From Onchocerca volvulus (taxonomy: Eukaryota > Nematoda > Chromadorea > Rhabditida > Onchocercidae): a DNA stretch of 64,000 nucleotides. The notes under the pieces were generated by a model that was not told the origin of the DNA, searched no databases, and saw only the letters and a list, made by a program, of their open reading frames with translations. The stretch spans positions 14,971,967-15,035,966 of the forward strand of contig HG738140.1 of NCBI GenBank assembly GCA_000499405.2, read 5' to 3'. Below are positions 1 through 12,629 of this stretch, piece by piece. The translations under genes were made by a program, and so were the position numbers. How positions within the stretch are numbered: the first letter of the stretch is position 1; each line of letters starts with the position of its first letter.

Positions 1-64
1 TAATGATGTAGAGAGGAAAAATGAGAAAATCTGCAGATTAAATATAATCGATTATTTTTTATTT

Positions 65-105
65 TGGTAACTAGCTGGACCTGGCCATACTCTGCGTTGC
101 CAATC
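65..105 (-). other. Possible Helitron 3' terminus (minus strand)
   Basis: Read on the minus strand, this stretch is GC-richer than its surroundings and ends in GTCCAG followed by CTAG, then T. Helitrons end in CTRR, usually CTAG, just after a short GC-rich hairpin, and insert between A and T. The helicase C-terminus at 771-1388 lies upstream on the same strand, so this would be the expected 3' end of that element. It resembles the putative plus-strand end at 14,410-14,437: both carry an RTRGCCRGGT-like block before GCTAGT. The assignment is inferred from motif and position only. Confidence 0.4.
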
Positions 106-114
106 CAGCTATTC

Positions 115-290
115 TACAGTAATAGAAATATAAATGTTCGTTTGTTCAAAATCTCAAATCTCCGGAAGTTTTTAAACACGCCTTATCTATATTAATTCAA
201 AATCTTGGGTATCGGAAAGTCCTTACCTACTGCATTAAAATTTCGAACGTTGCATTCGAATACGCCATGTTTTTACACACACGCGTTGCT
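115..290 (+). repeat. Helitron-associated repeat, copy A
   Basis: This stretch carries the blocks ATATAAATGTTCG, AAATCTCCGGAAGTT and TTGCATTCGAATACG. The same blocks recur at about 12,645-12,775 and, in part, at about 13,005-13,110. Nematode and insect Helitrons commonly carry such a conserved non-coding stretch, so I treat it as Helitron-derived. Its plus orientation opposes the minus-strand helicase beside it, so it may belong to a second, nested insertion. The rest of 291-770 shows no gene. Confidence 0.55.
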
Positions 291-770
291 GTAGCTCAGT
301 CTGGTTAGTGTTGGGAATAAAAACTGATACTTTGCAATTTGATTTGTAGTCTGGTTGGATTGGAGATTGATTCTTGCTAACGTGATTCGATTAGGTCAGC
401 AATATATCTGAAGAGGTTTTAGTGTCTTGTGTGACAGAGATGAACGCTGTTGAGAAAGATTTTATTGATTGATGAAGAGTGACTCTTATCAGAGAATATC
501 CAGGCAAATTAATCACTTAGAATTCTTTCCTTTGTCGCTGTTAGAGAAGAATACTATTCAATTGTATTGTCGGATTGTTGCTACTTTTGTATCGCTTTGA
601 ACTGTCGAACTGGAAGCCTTGGAACTCTAAACTGTGCTGTTATTGAGTCGATCTTTATCGTTTATCTGTGAATTGGAGCGTTTTGGTTGTTAACATATTT
701 GTCGTCCCTTTGAATCTATGTTGCGCCACTTGACATTTAGTATTTTTTGTTTACAATTATTGTCATGGCG

Positions 771-1388
771 TTATTTGAATCTTTCAGTTTTCCCTACATC
801 TAACATGTCTAATTTCACAATATATGTGATTATACAATACTTTTTTGTTGTTCCATTGTTTGCGTATATATAGAGATTGTCTGGTTTGCCAACTCTAGAA
901 CACGCAACATAGAATTGTCCATGTAAGAAACAATCGGTCTCTAGATCAAAACCACTCAGTTCGAGATATTGGCCCTGAGATTTAATGATGGTGAATGCAA
1001 ACGCCAAACGAATTGGGAATTGCAATCTCTTAAACTGAAATGGCATATCCGTTGGAATGCGAGTAATAAAGGCACCTTCATTTTTGAAAGGTCCTGTCAA
1101 GATTGTTACCTCTATGACATTGCTCATTAATTTTTTTACTGCAAGCCGCGCTTCGTTGCAAAGTTTTGGCTGGTTGATATTTCGCAACATGATAATTGGT
1201 ACCCAAATTTTCAATTGCAGTACGTGCGGTGATATCCCTGGCAGATCAAGGGAATTCAAAAGTTCTCTTGGATAATTAATCGCTTCATCTGCTTCCACGA
1301 CAAAGTCGACGGATTTGTATGTGACTGCCTCGCTCTGAATGTTGGATTGAATAACATTGTTTAATAATATTATATTGAACGATTTCAA
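771..1388 (-). mobile_element. Helitron helicase, C-terminal fragment
   Basis: An open 205-codon frame matches the C-terminal third of the PIF1-like helicase in Helitron RepHel proteins. Visible landmarks are EAVTYKSVDFVV, LRNINQPKLCN, the IPTDMPFQFKRLQFP run, the AFTIIKSQGQ motif (consensus AFAMTINKSQGQ) and HGQFYVACSRVGKPDNLYIYA. The N-terminal Rep domain and helicase motifs I-III are absent, so this is a truncated element. The frame is uninterrupted, which suggests it is younger than the copy at 14,458-16,470. Rolling-circle transposition is the family's role; this fragment alone cannot support it. Confidence 0.87.
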
Positions 1389-2920
1389 TTTCTTAAAAAT
1401 TTGACTGAATGAAACAAAAATTTAAATGCACTTTAACAAAATTAGATGTGTAACAAATTTGTTGACAAAAATGTACCATTTTTCGATCAATTCATACCAT
1501 ACTCTCAATGAATCACTTATTTTTCCATGAGATCAATTTACTGCGTATTTCTTTTGATGAGCAATGTTGAATGATTAGTGATATATATGACATTTCGGCC
1601 TAAATCTAAAATGATTCAGCTGGATATTTCTAGAAAATTTTGTTGTTTTATTGTACAAAATTAGTTACAAAATACAGATCTAATTTCAGTTAAAGATTAG
1701 AGAGCTTACTTCATTCACAATAAATCAAAATTAATTCAATTGGATCTTTTCATTGAATTGCATTTAAAATATTTTAGATAAGTTATGTGAGCACAAATAA
1801 TACTGTCGCAGAGGATTTTCCGTGAAAATTGGGAATTAGTAAGATTTTTTGTGAACCAGAAGCTACGTTATCGAACTGCATAAGTCTTTTTTCCCACAAA
1901 AATGGAGATTAGTTGATATGAAACAATCCTGTCATTTACGCGGAATAGGTGCAAGCTCAAAATGATAAAATTTAAAATTATACAGTTTAATAACAAAGAT
2001 GCTATATCGGTGCTACCGCCGAAGTATCATTATATAGTTCACTGAAAAAGAAAAGATCAAAAGAGATATAATTATCTAACATAATTTGAAATGATGAAAC
2101 TAAATTTTTGATTGAAATTAAATGAAAATTATATTTATTATCAATTATGTAATATAAAATCGCAGATTATCAATAATCATTTAATAATCTAATATATTGG
2201 TAACAGTTTTGTCTAATAATTTATTGAAAATCCTACAAATTGGTTTTTCCGATTTTCAAATAATTTTTGACGATTTAGAATGCTTAATTGTATATGTAGA
2301 TATTTGGAAGTTCTTTTAACTAAACTTTGAACAAATTGTCAGTCAAATTAAAATCCTAATTAGTAACGTTGATTTTTTAATTCCTAAAAACTTTAGTTTT
2401 TGGAAAATTGAAGAGCAAAAAATAAAAAATTTCAACTTTCGAAATAACTTATTATGGATATATCATTGCGAAATTTTTCGGCAACAAAAAAAGGAGGGAA
2501 TGAAAAGAGATTTATGAAAAGATCTGTAAAATCATTCAATGAAAAGAACATTTCTAGTAGATATTAAATTTGGTCATCTGTGGATGAGCTATAGATATCG
2601 AAATTTTTCTAGAAGATATTTTGGTCATCAAACTTCGGTCACTTGTTATCAAGTCTTTTAAAAGTTTTCGTTTGATTTTGAACACTTATCCAACAGCGAT
2701 ACATAGCACTCTTTGAAACATTTCTGCATTTAATAGTCTAGAAAACTCTCACAATCTCAGTAATTCAGCAAACAGCAACAAATTAATCTGCATTTTTGCA
2801 CTTTGAAATTCCGGATGAACCGGATTAGTGCCGGATTCCGATAATCATAACAAAAATATCAGAAGTTTTATTAAAGAAATGATGAAATTACTAGTAAAGG
2901 GTAAAGTGTTAAGTATGGGC
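1389..2920. other. AT-rich spacer, no gene seen
   Basis: No long reading frame, splice-consistent exon series or RNA fold was recognised between the Helitron fragment and the tRNA gene. Confidence 0.6.
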
Positions 2921-2991
2921 GCGCCAATGGTGTAGCGGTATCATTGCACCCTCCCACGGTGCAGACCCGGGTTCAACTCCCGGTTGGCGCA
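2921..2991 (+). tRNA. tRNA-Gly (anticodon CCC)
   Basis: The 71-nt cloverleaf folds fully. The acceptor stem GCGCCAA (2921-2927) pairs with TTGGCGC (2984-2990), followed by discriminator A at 2991. The anticodon stem GCACC (2946-2950) pairs with GGTGC (2958-2962). The seven-base loop CTCCCAC places anticodon CCC at 2953-2955. The T arm has CCGGG and CCCGG around TTCAACT. The A box (TGGTGTAGCGG) and B box (GGTTCAACTCC) of the internal polymerase III promoter are present. A short T run (ACACTTTTTC) begins at 2991 and can serve as terminator. There is no intron. CCA is not encoded, as normal for eukaryotes. Confidence 0.96.
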
Positions 2992-4647
2992 CACTTTTTC
3001 TGGCGTACACCACTTCCTGCGTTTTGTGAACATAATTTCTCAGAAATTTGACCAATTGGAAAACTTTCTTTTTTTGAGCTGAAAACATTTAGTCGTTAGT
3101 TTGTTATAATTAAATAATTTGAGTGATATGCCATTCTCGTCATGACAGAACTTCCTATATTTAAATAAATAAATATTATCAATGAATTAGTTCCAATTTT
3201 TTCTAATATGAGTGTTTAATTCTTTTCAACATGTATTTCGTGTATTGTTCTTATCATCAAACAACTTTTTCTATCATTCAAATTTTCCGAATAATTAAGA
3301 TTGTTTATTATGATCGAAGAGCAATTATGATCTATTTATTCATGTGAACTCGAAAAGTTTGGGCAATAAAAGTAAAATGGCTTTCAAATTTTGGCAAAAT
3401 TAAAGTAAACTGGTTAAAATTAATCGTAAAAACTATTAATTAAAACATTATTATTCGTAGAAATCACTAAGTGCAACACTCCGAGTAGTTATTTCGGATA
3501 GTAGAATAGCTCTAATAATTTCGATTATTTGAGATAATCAAATAGATCTATCTTTCATTTATTTGACATCATGCATTTTCCATACATCTTGCTAGATATG
3601 TTAGTAATTAGAAGATGTAGAAATTTAAATTCATCATTTATGTCTTGCTTGAATCATTGTATATTTTCTTTCTGAACAGTTTGTAAAAGGTATTTCATTA
3701 CAGCCAACATTTATTTTATTTTTTTCAGTCTTTTTTCAGTCTATTTTTTTTCAGTTTTTTTCAGTTTGTTTTTTTTATTCTATCTTCCAAATTCATTGAA
3801 ATGATAAATGAAATAGAAAAAAAAAAAGTAGATGAAATAAATGAATTAGTAAAATATGAAAAAAGGAGCAATATAAAAGTTGTAAAAAAAAAGTGGTATT
3901 TAATAACCAAAACAAATAATCGATCAATAACTGCATCTGTTAAGAAGTGTTTATATTTACAAGAAAGAGCACTGTTTTGATTTTTGTTTATTGAAAGCAT
4001 GTTTCTTCTGTTTTTGTTAGTTGAAGTATTGGTGAATTCTTGCTTATGGAAATGTTTTTATTTTCAGTTTTTTCATAGTTTTGAGGTACTGGTTTTGTTT
4101 TCGCTTATGAAAACATTTCTGCTTCATTTTTCCTCAATTAACAATGTTAATAAAAAAAAAAAAAATTATGCCTTGAATAAATTCATGAAGTTTGTTAATA
4201 ACAAATGTATTAGCCATAACATATATTTAGGTATACTATTCAAGGAATAAGGAAACAAATGAATTATTGAATTTCAGGTGCACCGCTATTGCATCAAATT
4301 TTCATTAAAAGAATTACACAAAATCAAAATCTAACAAATTCGAATTCATTTTGTAAAAATTAAAATTTAGTTTTGATTTCAGAAAAGCTTCACAGTAATT
4401 ACTGTTAAGTGAATCCATGAGAAATAATATACTAATTAATGACAATACTTTTGCAAAGCTTATTTATTCCAAATTTCTTCAGTAAAAAATAAAAATTTCC
4501 TTCTGAAATGTATGGAAACAATTTATAAAATAATAAATGTGATAAAAATTTATGTAAATTTTGCAAAATGCGAAAATTCTTAGAATGCATGCTCTACTTA
4601 TCTCGATTTAATGCTAACACTCTTCTTTTCGCGGAACTTATAGTCGT
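2992..4647. other. AT-rich spacer, no gene seen
   Basis: The short open frames here are low-complexity, rich in Phe, Lys and Asn, and lack splice support. A tract of TTTTTTCAGT repeats at about 3720-3770 resembles repeated splice acceptors but leads into no recognisable exon. Confidence 0.55.
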
Positions 4648-7593
4648 TCATATTTTGTGCTTCCAATCGGAAGTCGTTGTAAACTCCGTTATGCATTTAT
4701 CCCAATCTGGCCAATATCGCCCTAAAATTAAATACTTCAATTTGATTTAATATTTCAATTTTTTCTCTCGAAGATTAATAGCAAAATTATTCGCTTATTC
4801 TATGTTTTCCAATTTTTTTCCTTTCAAATTTGATTATTTTGGTAATTGCTCATTTATCTATTTTAGATGAATTTATTTAATCAATTTTTTATTTTCAGCT
4901 GTGAAGAATCATCTCAAAATATCATTATATATAATATTACACTTTCTTTTTAATTTTGCAATTAAAAATCAAATTTAAATAAAACTAAGTTCTGAAAAAA
5001 CTGACCTTTAATTCGATCACAATATTCTTTTAAATTTGGCAATTCGTTTTCAATTGTCGTTTTTGGTGGGAAATCATAAGGGGCATAAACAATTTGAGAC
5101 AGCATTCCGAACAATGTTGCATCAACCAGAAAAAGAAAATTGAATTTGACATGCGAATTCATAACAGTAATTTAGAGTGATGACAATAAATAATTTCAAT
5201 GAACAGTTTAATTCAGATTATAAATTCGCTTCCAACTTTTTTTTGTCTGATATTTGAAAATACGAAAACCAAATTTTAAACATTCTGCTTACTCTTGTTG
5301 GCTTAAAACCAGTGAAATAATGCTTGTTTCCAAGATAGGATGAAATTGCTTTCAAATCATCATTTGCAATATTAACGATTTCATCACGACTGTGCTTTCC
5401 GATAGGAAATAATGGCATTCTTTTTTTAATCTGGAATTTAAAAAATATTTTTGCTATGCAAGGAATAACATTTAAATAAATTTTAAATCGAGATCATTCT
5501 ACTTAATGAAAATATAAGAATGAATAATGTTGAAGAGAACAGATTAATATATCTTTAGAAATAATATAACAAACTTACATATTATCTAGTCTAGACTAAG
5601 CTAGAATATTTCTAGCCAAAATTATTCATTCTAAATTGTCAGTTAAGATATTTCTGTTTTGCAAATAATATTGTAGGTCTTTTTCGAGATACTAATAATA
5701 TTCAATCATTATAAGTCTTTTCGTGATATTGACATACAAATATAACAAAATTCGAATGCTTTCATCATTAGTTGAACTAATTACAATATATTAGACTTTT
5801 TTAATGAATTTTTCATCCACTCGGTTATTCGTTTCATTTTTCTTGCATATTTCTAATCTGTTGAAAATTAGTAGTAAGAAAGTAATCTATCAATTAAAAA
5901 AAAAAGAAAAAAAAGATTCGTTCCTTCTATTATATCATATTATTCAAAATAAAGATTCCTTTTTTTCGACTGAATCATGTCATTTGAAGCAATGATTAAT
6001 TTCTTTGATCATATCATGTTATTCAAAACAAAGAATTATCTTTTTGATCATATCACTCGAAACAAAGATTTGTTTTTTATTAAGAAAATAAAGGAAACCA
6101 ATTACGCCAGTATTTGTGAATAAAATAATACCTTAAAAGCCATCATCTTCATAAACAAAAATTTCCAAAGTGGTGTCAGTATGCCAAATGCATTATCCGG
6201 TAAATATTGAATTGCATCATCTATATGTTCCACCAGTCGAAAATAAGTATTGGCCATTCCTAATGAATTTTCAGCCATTGCTTCAAATGCTCGAGCTGTT
6301 GCCTTTTGCTCATTGTTTAAATGATTTTCCATTGTTTCTTTGGAGAATATCGCTGTCATATCTCTAAAAATTCGATTGTCCCAAGGATTTGCTTTTCCTT
6401 TTAAAATTAATAATAGAATATGAATTTATTTATATAATTAAATTAATCACTGCAATGAATAAAACTCGATAAAGATAGATGACATTAAAAAAAAGTAATA
6501 ATAAAGCGAGATAATAATGGATTATTCAATTAAAAATAAAATTTGAATTAATTAAATTTGAAAAAAATTTGGATGAGAAATCTACAATTCGGATAAGAAA
6601 TATTAAAATATTTAGCGTATGTTCTTTTAGAAATACAAGAAATATTTAGAAATATTTAGAATGAAATATTTACCGTATTGCAAGTGCTGAATCAGGATAT
6701 TCTTTGCCGTTATATTCCAAAAATGGCAATGTTCCCTCTAAAGAACGTACAGTCCAAGAGCATATATTCTGTAATTGAAAGAATTCATTTTAATGAAATA
6801 TTTTTATCATTTAATCATATCTAATCAAGCGAATAGTATTTTAAATGGTTTTTTGAAAAAAGTTATTTAATTTAATGCAATCATTAGAATATCTAATAAG
6901 ATTTAAAATTTGTCCAATAAATACCTAAATTACCAATAGTTAGAAACTTTTTTTATCCTAACTTCATATTGTATATCAGCCATACGAAGCCAAGTTTCCA
7001 TTTTTAAGCAAAATGCTGACATAGTTGGTACATATTTCATTCTCGGAAATTGATATAAATAAACTAGGCCTAAAATGAGTAATTATTTAAAACACAGATG
7101 ATTCAGTAGATAAACAATCTGCCAAGAATAATCGTAAAAAATATAATGAACAAGTTAAAATTTTTTAAAAACATTTCAATTAAAATATTTAAACTTTTCA
7201 ATTTACGGAAAAAAAATTTAACAAATTTAAAATATTCGCAATCCAAATTGCTTGATTTCCTTTTATTCCATTCGCAAGTATAATTTAATCTTCCTTATGA
7301 CTAATTAATTTAACACATAATTTATCATAATTTTAGTTAAAATATTTATTGAGTAAAAGAAAAAGTAAAACGAAACAAACTAATCAACAAATAAACCAAT
7401 GTTATTGAGCTGAAAAGAAGTATTAACCTTGCTTATAATCATTTTTAATCGGTGTTTTGCGTTGTCGTGCAGTGAAATATCTGAATGGAATATAAAATGC
7501 AATAATAATTCCACCAACTGAAGCAATTTTTGCGTATGGTGTTAATTGTTCATAAAATTCATATGCATAATTTTGTAACGAATCGAACTTCAT
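4648..7593 (-). CDS. FAXC/CDR-type GST-fold protein
   Basis: Seven exons give 310 residues: 7428-7593, 6963-7069, 6674-6768, 6132-6363, 5293-5430, 5006-5126 and 4648-4721. The family comprises vertebrate FAXC, fly failed axon connections and the nematode CDR proteins, which combine a metaxin-like thioredoxin fold with a GST C-terminal helical domain. Visible signatures are [10 protein letters not shown] then [17 protein letters not shown] (about 58-91), [21 protein letters not shown] (about 102-122), [18 protein letters not shown] (about 150), [25 protein letters not shown] and the terminal RYWPDWD. A short hydrophobic stretch ([15 protein letters not shown]) near residue 28 could anchor it in a membrane. 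The ATG directly follows CTTTTATAG, a probable trans-splice acceptor. Phases agree at every junction, but the intron before exon 6 ends in TG instead of AG. A broken copy of its 5' half lies at 13,156-14,408. Confidence is high for the family and moderate for function. Confidence 0.85.
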
Positions 7594-8189
7594 CTATAAA
7601 AGATGATTTCATCAAAATTTATTATTCATATTTTAACATTATATTGTTAAACGCATCATCATTTCATTAACATTTCCCAAGCATCTTGCCTTTAAATCAT
7701 TTTTGTTACTATTATATTATATTTATTAATCACTCATACGATAAGTGAAGCGTTCATTATATATGGTACTTTTGATGGTATAGATGATATTTTTGTATGG
7801 TACAGTACTTTTACTGCCTTAAAATATAGCATAAACATAAAATAATAATTAGCAGAATTCAATTTATTTGTTTTTTTTTTTATCAATTATATTTATGCTT
7901 TACATTTGTATTTATATTTAATTTGATATTATCTCAATGTAAAAGAATTTAATTGACTTAACACAATTTTTTTCCCGATTCTTTCAATCATATATCTAAT
8001 GATATACTGAAATTAATTCTTCGTTTTCAAATATATGATACAAATCATACCATATTAATTGTTTAAAGAAATTGTAGCCTGAATTATTATTAATAGATTA
8101 ACATTTTGAAGTCAAGATTAAAACTAGTTAAATATATTGAATTAAAATGCTGAACCACTCGGATGCAAACGACTATTAGAAAAAATTAC
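7594..8189. other. FAXC upstream region, no gene seen
   Basis: AT-rich sequence between the FAXC-like start codon and the retrotransposon remnant. No convincing promoter element or exon was identified. Confidence 0.5.
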
Positions 8190-10110
8190 CCGTGGATTTT
8201 AACGAAGGTGTACCAGCAAAAAGAGAAAGGCGAATTTCGGTCAACGAGACATTGAGAAGTTGCCTGAAGAAAATAGCAAGAATTGAGAAAGATAAACCCA
8301 AATCCAGACTGTTCATTTTGCTCGAACTCAAATGTAGCGATGGATTCGATAAAAGAGCAGTGCACACAAAAATAAATCGACAATTCCGGGAGACAAAAAA
8401 GAGAGAATCACTTGGCCATAGAAAAGTGGCAAGGATCAAACGACAATGTTCAGAAAGAAATCGAAAAAAGAAGTCCAAACAAAAACTCAGCTAAAAGAAG
8501 ATTGTTCATTTTGTAATAAGAACGACAAGTGTCGAATCTATACCATTGCGAAACAACGGACGGAACGTTTGAGAAAAATCGATATATGCTTAAATTGTCT
8601 CCAAACATTGCCAGAGATCAAGGAAAGTATGTTTTCATTGCAAGAGACGACACAACTCAACACTATGTGCTGATATCACATGCCCTCAAACCAGAAAATC
8701 AAAAGGAAAACTAAGAAAAAATGAAAAGTGAAGAACAGATCACTGCAAAGGTCTCCATCTAAACGATTGGGAAACACAGTTTTTGTTCAATAATGGAAGT
8801 TGGTTTAGTAAGAAGTCCAAATTCAGTTTTTACCAATTTGGTAAGTACCATCATTTAGGTTCTCAAATTTATTAAACGAATAACAAAAAAATTATAGCAT
8901 GGTTACGAGCAATGTCAGCCGAAGCGAAACAAATAACATGGAAGATTTTAAATTAGCCGAATGCTAATCAAATAAATGCAAACAGAAGGAATCAGAGAAG
9001 AATAAAAGTGAAAATGGAATTTATACTGTGATGACCACACGGTCGACTAGAAAAATCGGAACTAGACGATGAAAGCAAACATCCAATATACTTATCAAGA
9101 CATAATATAATTACCGAACTTCTCATATGACGATAACATGAAGCGTTATATCATGCCGGAATTGCATATATTCTCTCAGAAATGAGACGCAAATTTTGGA
9201 TACCTAAGGGTTGAATGGAAGTGAAACGCGTAATAAGGCATTGCACAGACTACAAACGTTGGACAGCCAAACCATTTAAATTACCAGTTATGCCGAACTT
9301 TCCAGAAACACAAATTAAGCGATGGACAACCTTCATATAAATCGGATTGGATTATTTTTTGTCAAAATCGAAAATGGAATGACTAAAATATGGTTGTCCT
9401 ATTCACATGTTTTATCATGACAGTAGTCCACTTGGAGATGGTAGAGAATTTATCAGTTGAAAGTTTTTTACATATGTTAAGAACATTTATATTATGACGT
9501 CTTATCCAAAATGAGTTTTGAACGACAATATAAGCCAATTACAACTAGTTTTTCAAAGTCATGAAGGAAAAACATACCAGCAAGCGAAGTGAATTTCTGG
9601 TAAAAAAGGAGATGATTTGGAAAGTATGATGCTTAAAGTTCTTTGGATGGAGGATTTTGCGAATGATTAATAAGACTAACTAAGAAGGCTATGAAAAGAG
9701 TTATTCGAGAAGAAGCTATTATGAGAAAGCAAATTCATACCGTTGATTGTGGAGATCAAAGGTGTTTTGAACATGCGATTTCTAACATATAAGAACTTCG
9801 ATGATTGAGATGATACGTCCAGCCAATTTCATTCAACCCAGTGCTTCCTTTATTATATTAACAATGAACGATTCGGACGAATTTAAATCAAGAAAACCTG
9901 ATAACGAAACAAAAGAATCAGCAAATATTGGATGGGAACATTGAAAGTACTCGACAAATTTTTGGGAAACATGGAAACGAGAGTAAGTACTTGACAAGTT
10001 TCGAAGAATGAACATAGACAAAACACATCAATTCGAAGAACTGAAGAATCATACATCAATAATGAAGAATTGTATTAGCAGATGAATTAGAAACTTTCAA
10101 GGCCTAAGGG
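8190..10110 (+). mobile_element. Decayed BEL/Pao retrotransposon (gag and integrase parts)
   Basis: A gag-like stretch with CCHC-type finger remnants is seen at 8300-8700, for example EDCSFCNKND and LRKIDICLNCLQ, followed out of frame by IARDQGKY. The reverse transcriptase and RNase H region is missing. The frame resumes near 9060 with the BEL/Pao integrase block: [43 protein letters not shown], a zinc-finger-like RHCTDYKRW, and IGLDYF of the catalytic core. The integrase C-terminal part continues to about 10,060 (FGKHGNESKYLTSFEE). Several stops and frame changes mean it cannot make functional protein. LTRs are not clearly delimited. The family call rests on the integrase order, which I recognise with fair certainty. 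Confidence 0.75.
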
Positions 10111-10815
10111 AAAATTAGCAAGTGCAAGGGAACTTAAGAGATAGAGAGAGAGAGAGAGTAAGAAATGCATTAGTGAAGATGCCCAACATTACATGTCGTC
10201 CTCACGAGGACAATAAAATGCTGAATCCCTCGAAATCAACAGCTCACAATGAGTATGGATAGAGAAGAGGTAGAGAATGAATGACTCGCGGGAGCAAGAG
10301 GGAGTACACACCAAAGAACAAAGAGAACGACAATTGGAGCCAGACGGAAATTTAGCATCGAAAAATCGAAAACAAGGAGTGCCAATTAGTAAACAATGTG
10401 CCAGCAAGGAAGACTCTCCTGATGGTGTTAGATTTCTTCGATCTGGAATATCGATAAAACTGAAATAACGAAATGATGGTATTTTATGTGGAAGAAATTT
10501 GGGATATTTCTCAGACAAGTGAATCACTAATCCATATCTAAGCACAAAGGCCTCTGTTCTTTCATTTTTTTGATCTTCTAATAGCTTATGTGCATTGTTT
10601 AAAATGTTTCAAATCATATTAATTGTCTGGAATATTGCGAGAACTAAAGCTTGTATGTCTTAATTAAAATATTATAAGCATTGATTATATTTTATCCTTT
10701 ATCCTCATAACCAACTCCTTGCATAATTAATTTGTTGTAAACCTCTACCTATCACGAAAATCAAGGATTACTCATATAACAAGAGTTTTTCGAGTCAGTG
10801 GGGTTCACTATCAGA

Positions 10816-10844
10816 GCCACGAGCCAAGATGCCATTTACGATAT
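10816..10844 (+). repeat. 29-bp direct repeat, first copy
   Basis: An exact 29-bp sequence beginning GCCACGAGCCAAGATGCC recurs at 11,254-11,282. The second copy is preceded by TTTTTGGT, giving TGGTGCCACGAGCC. TGG is how LTR-retrotransposon primer-binding sites start, because it pairs with the tRNA CCA end. The pair may bracket a degraded LTR of about 440 bp. Confidence 0.6.
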
Positions 10845-11253
10845 CTTCAGCAGTATCTTCAATAGCAATATCATCAATATCAGTATCAGCGACAGTTCAA
10901 TTCCAATTCAACATCGAAGACGGTTTCAATTGCCTAAGCAATAGTTCAGCAGGAGAAACAGCAATGGTAGAGCGAAAGGAGAACGACAGTCATAAGCGAA
11001 AAATGCTGCAATGTAATGAGCCTGTTAGTATCCTTTTATTATTTACTATGTATTTCTTATTTAGTCTCCATTTTGTCTTAGACAATATTATCTACAATAT
11101 CATATAAGATCAGCGAAGACTATTGCCGATTGTCCATAATATCAAATAAGCCTAGTAAAAGCTATTATTGATCTAGCGAAGTTACAACAATAAGAAGCAA
11201 TTTTCAATCGAAGCAAACTACAAACTATCAGATTTTTCCCAACTGTTTTTGGT

Positions 11254-11282
11254 GCCACGAGCCAAGATGCCATTTACGATAT
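11254..11282 (+). repeat. 29-bp direct repeat, second copy
   Basis: Identical to 10,816-10,844. The preceding TGGT makes this copy resemble a primer-binding site directly after an LTR. What follows (11,283-11,600) has no recognisable gag frame. Confidence 0.6.
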
Positions 11283-12629
11283 TAACAAGTGCTATCCCGG
11301 CGAAGAGAAGATCCTGAAATTCTTGAACGGAGTGAAAGGGATGGATTGCAGACCAATCGATCAACATAAGAGACACGAGAAATACAGAAATCGAAAGAGG
11401 ATAATTAAGACAAGATGAGAAAAATTGAATTATATATTGGAACGTTTATAAATATCAGTGATAAATAGCTGGATCGTTTGCAAAAAAATTCCATCATAAT
11501 GACGAAAGGACGAATAAAAAGAACATATGGAGATGGTGGAAGACAATAACGGAATACTGAACTTAATAAATGAAGGTGAGGAAACATTTGTACTTTCCTT
11601 TGTAATAATAGTTCTCTTTTCGCTCTCTACTGCTGTTGCTCAGTTTCTTTGTCACTAAGATCCATTTTTGAATTGTCGCTCATGCTGAACCATTGAATTA
11701 CTGATTCTGCTGCTGTCGAATCGTTTTTGAAACTGAGTTCAACTGAACTCCTCAACTTCGAAATCCTCAACTTTCAAATCTTCAGGGCTCCTTCTCCTTG
11801 AAGTAAATATCGGTTTCTTGCTGAGTTGCTCCTTTTCTTCTGGCGGTAAGTTATTTGAACTTCAGCGTGTCCTTTCATATTTGATTAATCTTATCTACTG
11901 TCGATCAGGGCCTATCTGCTGTACATGTTTATCTTTTCGGTTTATTGACTGTCTTCAAAACTGTCTAGTTTCCATTTGACTCTTCTAACATTCCTTTATA
12001 TAAACAATTATATCTTTTCGGCTATGTATAAGCGGCTTTATTCAAATTTGATGTAAGATGAAAAAACAAGTTAATATTATTTTTAGCTGATTAATACTGT
12101 TACTTTCTATATTTATACAGAAATTTGTAGTTTTATCTCATGAAGTAAAAATAGAAGCCAAAAAGTTTCCGATTAAAACTTTCATCCGATTCATTTAAAG
12201 CTTTCTCTTTTACTTTATCTTGCTAGTTGTAATAAAATTCCACGAAAATGGTAAAACACTTCTCAACATTTTCTTATCAAGATGATATTGATTATTCTTA
12301 ATATCTTTACTAAGTTGAAACATAGTCACCAATATTTTATCAGAATAATAAAGGCAACTTCAAATGTCAACCTCTAATGTTACTAAAATGATAAGGACAA
12401 TTGCCAATATCTTTGCTAAAATGATAACAATATTCCCCAGTATTTCAATCAGGATGAAAAGGATAATTTTTAAATGCTTTTGTCTCAAATACTTTTTTTC
12501 AACTTTTTATTTTTTTATTTTTTATCTATAAATATTTCTATGCATCATTTATCTGAAATTTTGCTAAAATAGCATCACCGATATTAATTATGAATAAATT
12601 CGTTCAAAAAGTGATAGCTGCAATAAAGC

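Larger units (their letters stand above)
10111..12629. other. Retroelement-derived or anonymous spacer
   Basis: No gene was recognised. The stretch starts with a short GA microsatellite (10,141-10,159) and contains a 29-bp direct repeat (10,816-10,844 and 11,254-11,282) that may mark LTR borders. Base composition up to about 11,600 is less AT-rich than the spacer DNA elsewhere and resembles the adjoining BEL/Pao remnant, so it is probably the tail of that or a related element. Confidence 0.45.

Noticed and set aside
287..315. GCTGTAGCTCAGTCTGGTTAGTG resembles a tRNA A box and D arm
   Set aside because: No anticodon arm, T arm or acceptor pairing follows within tRNA distance, so it is not called a tRNA gene.
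3720..3775. Repeated TTTTTTCAGT units like serial splice acceptors
   Set aside because: No exon follows; most likely simple T-rich repeat expansion.
6364..6402. Upstream extension of FAXC exon 4 reading ANPWDNRIF in frame
   Set aside because: Including it breaks the phase with exon 3. The acceptor TTTTTAG at 6,364 gives an exact in-phase join (LAIR to DMTAIF), so the extension is intronic.
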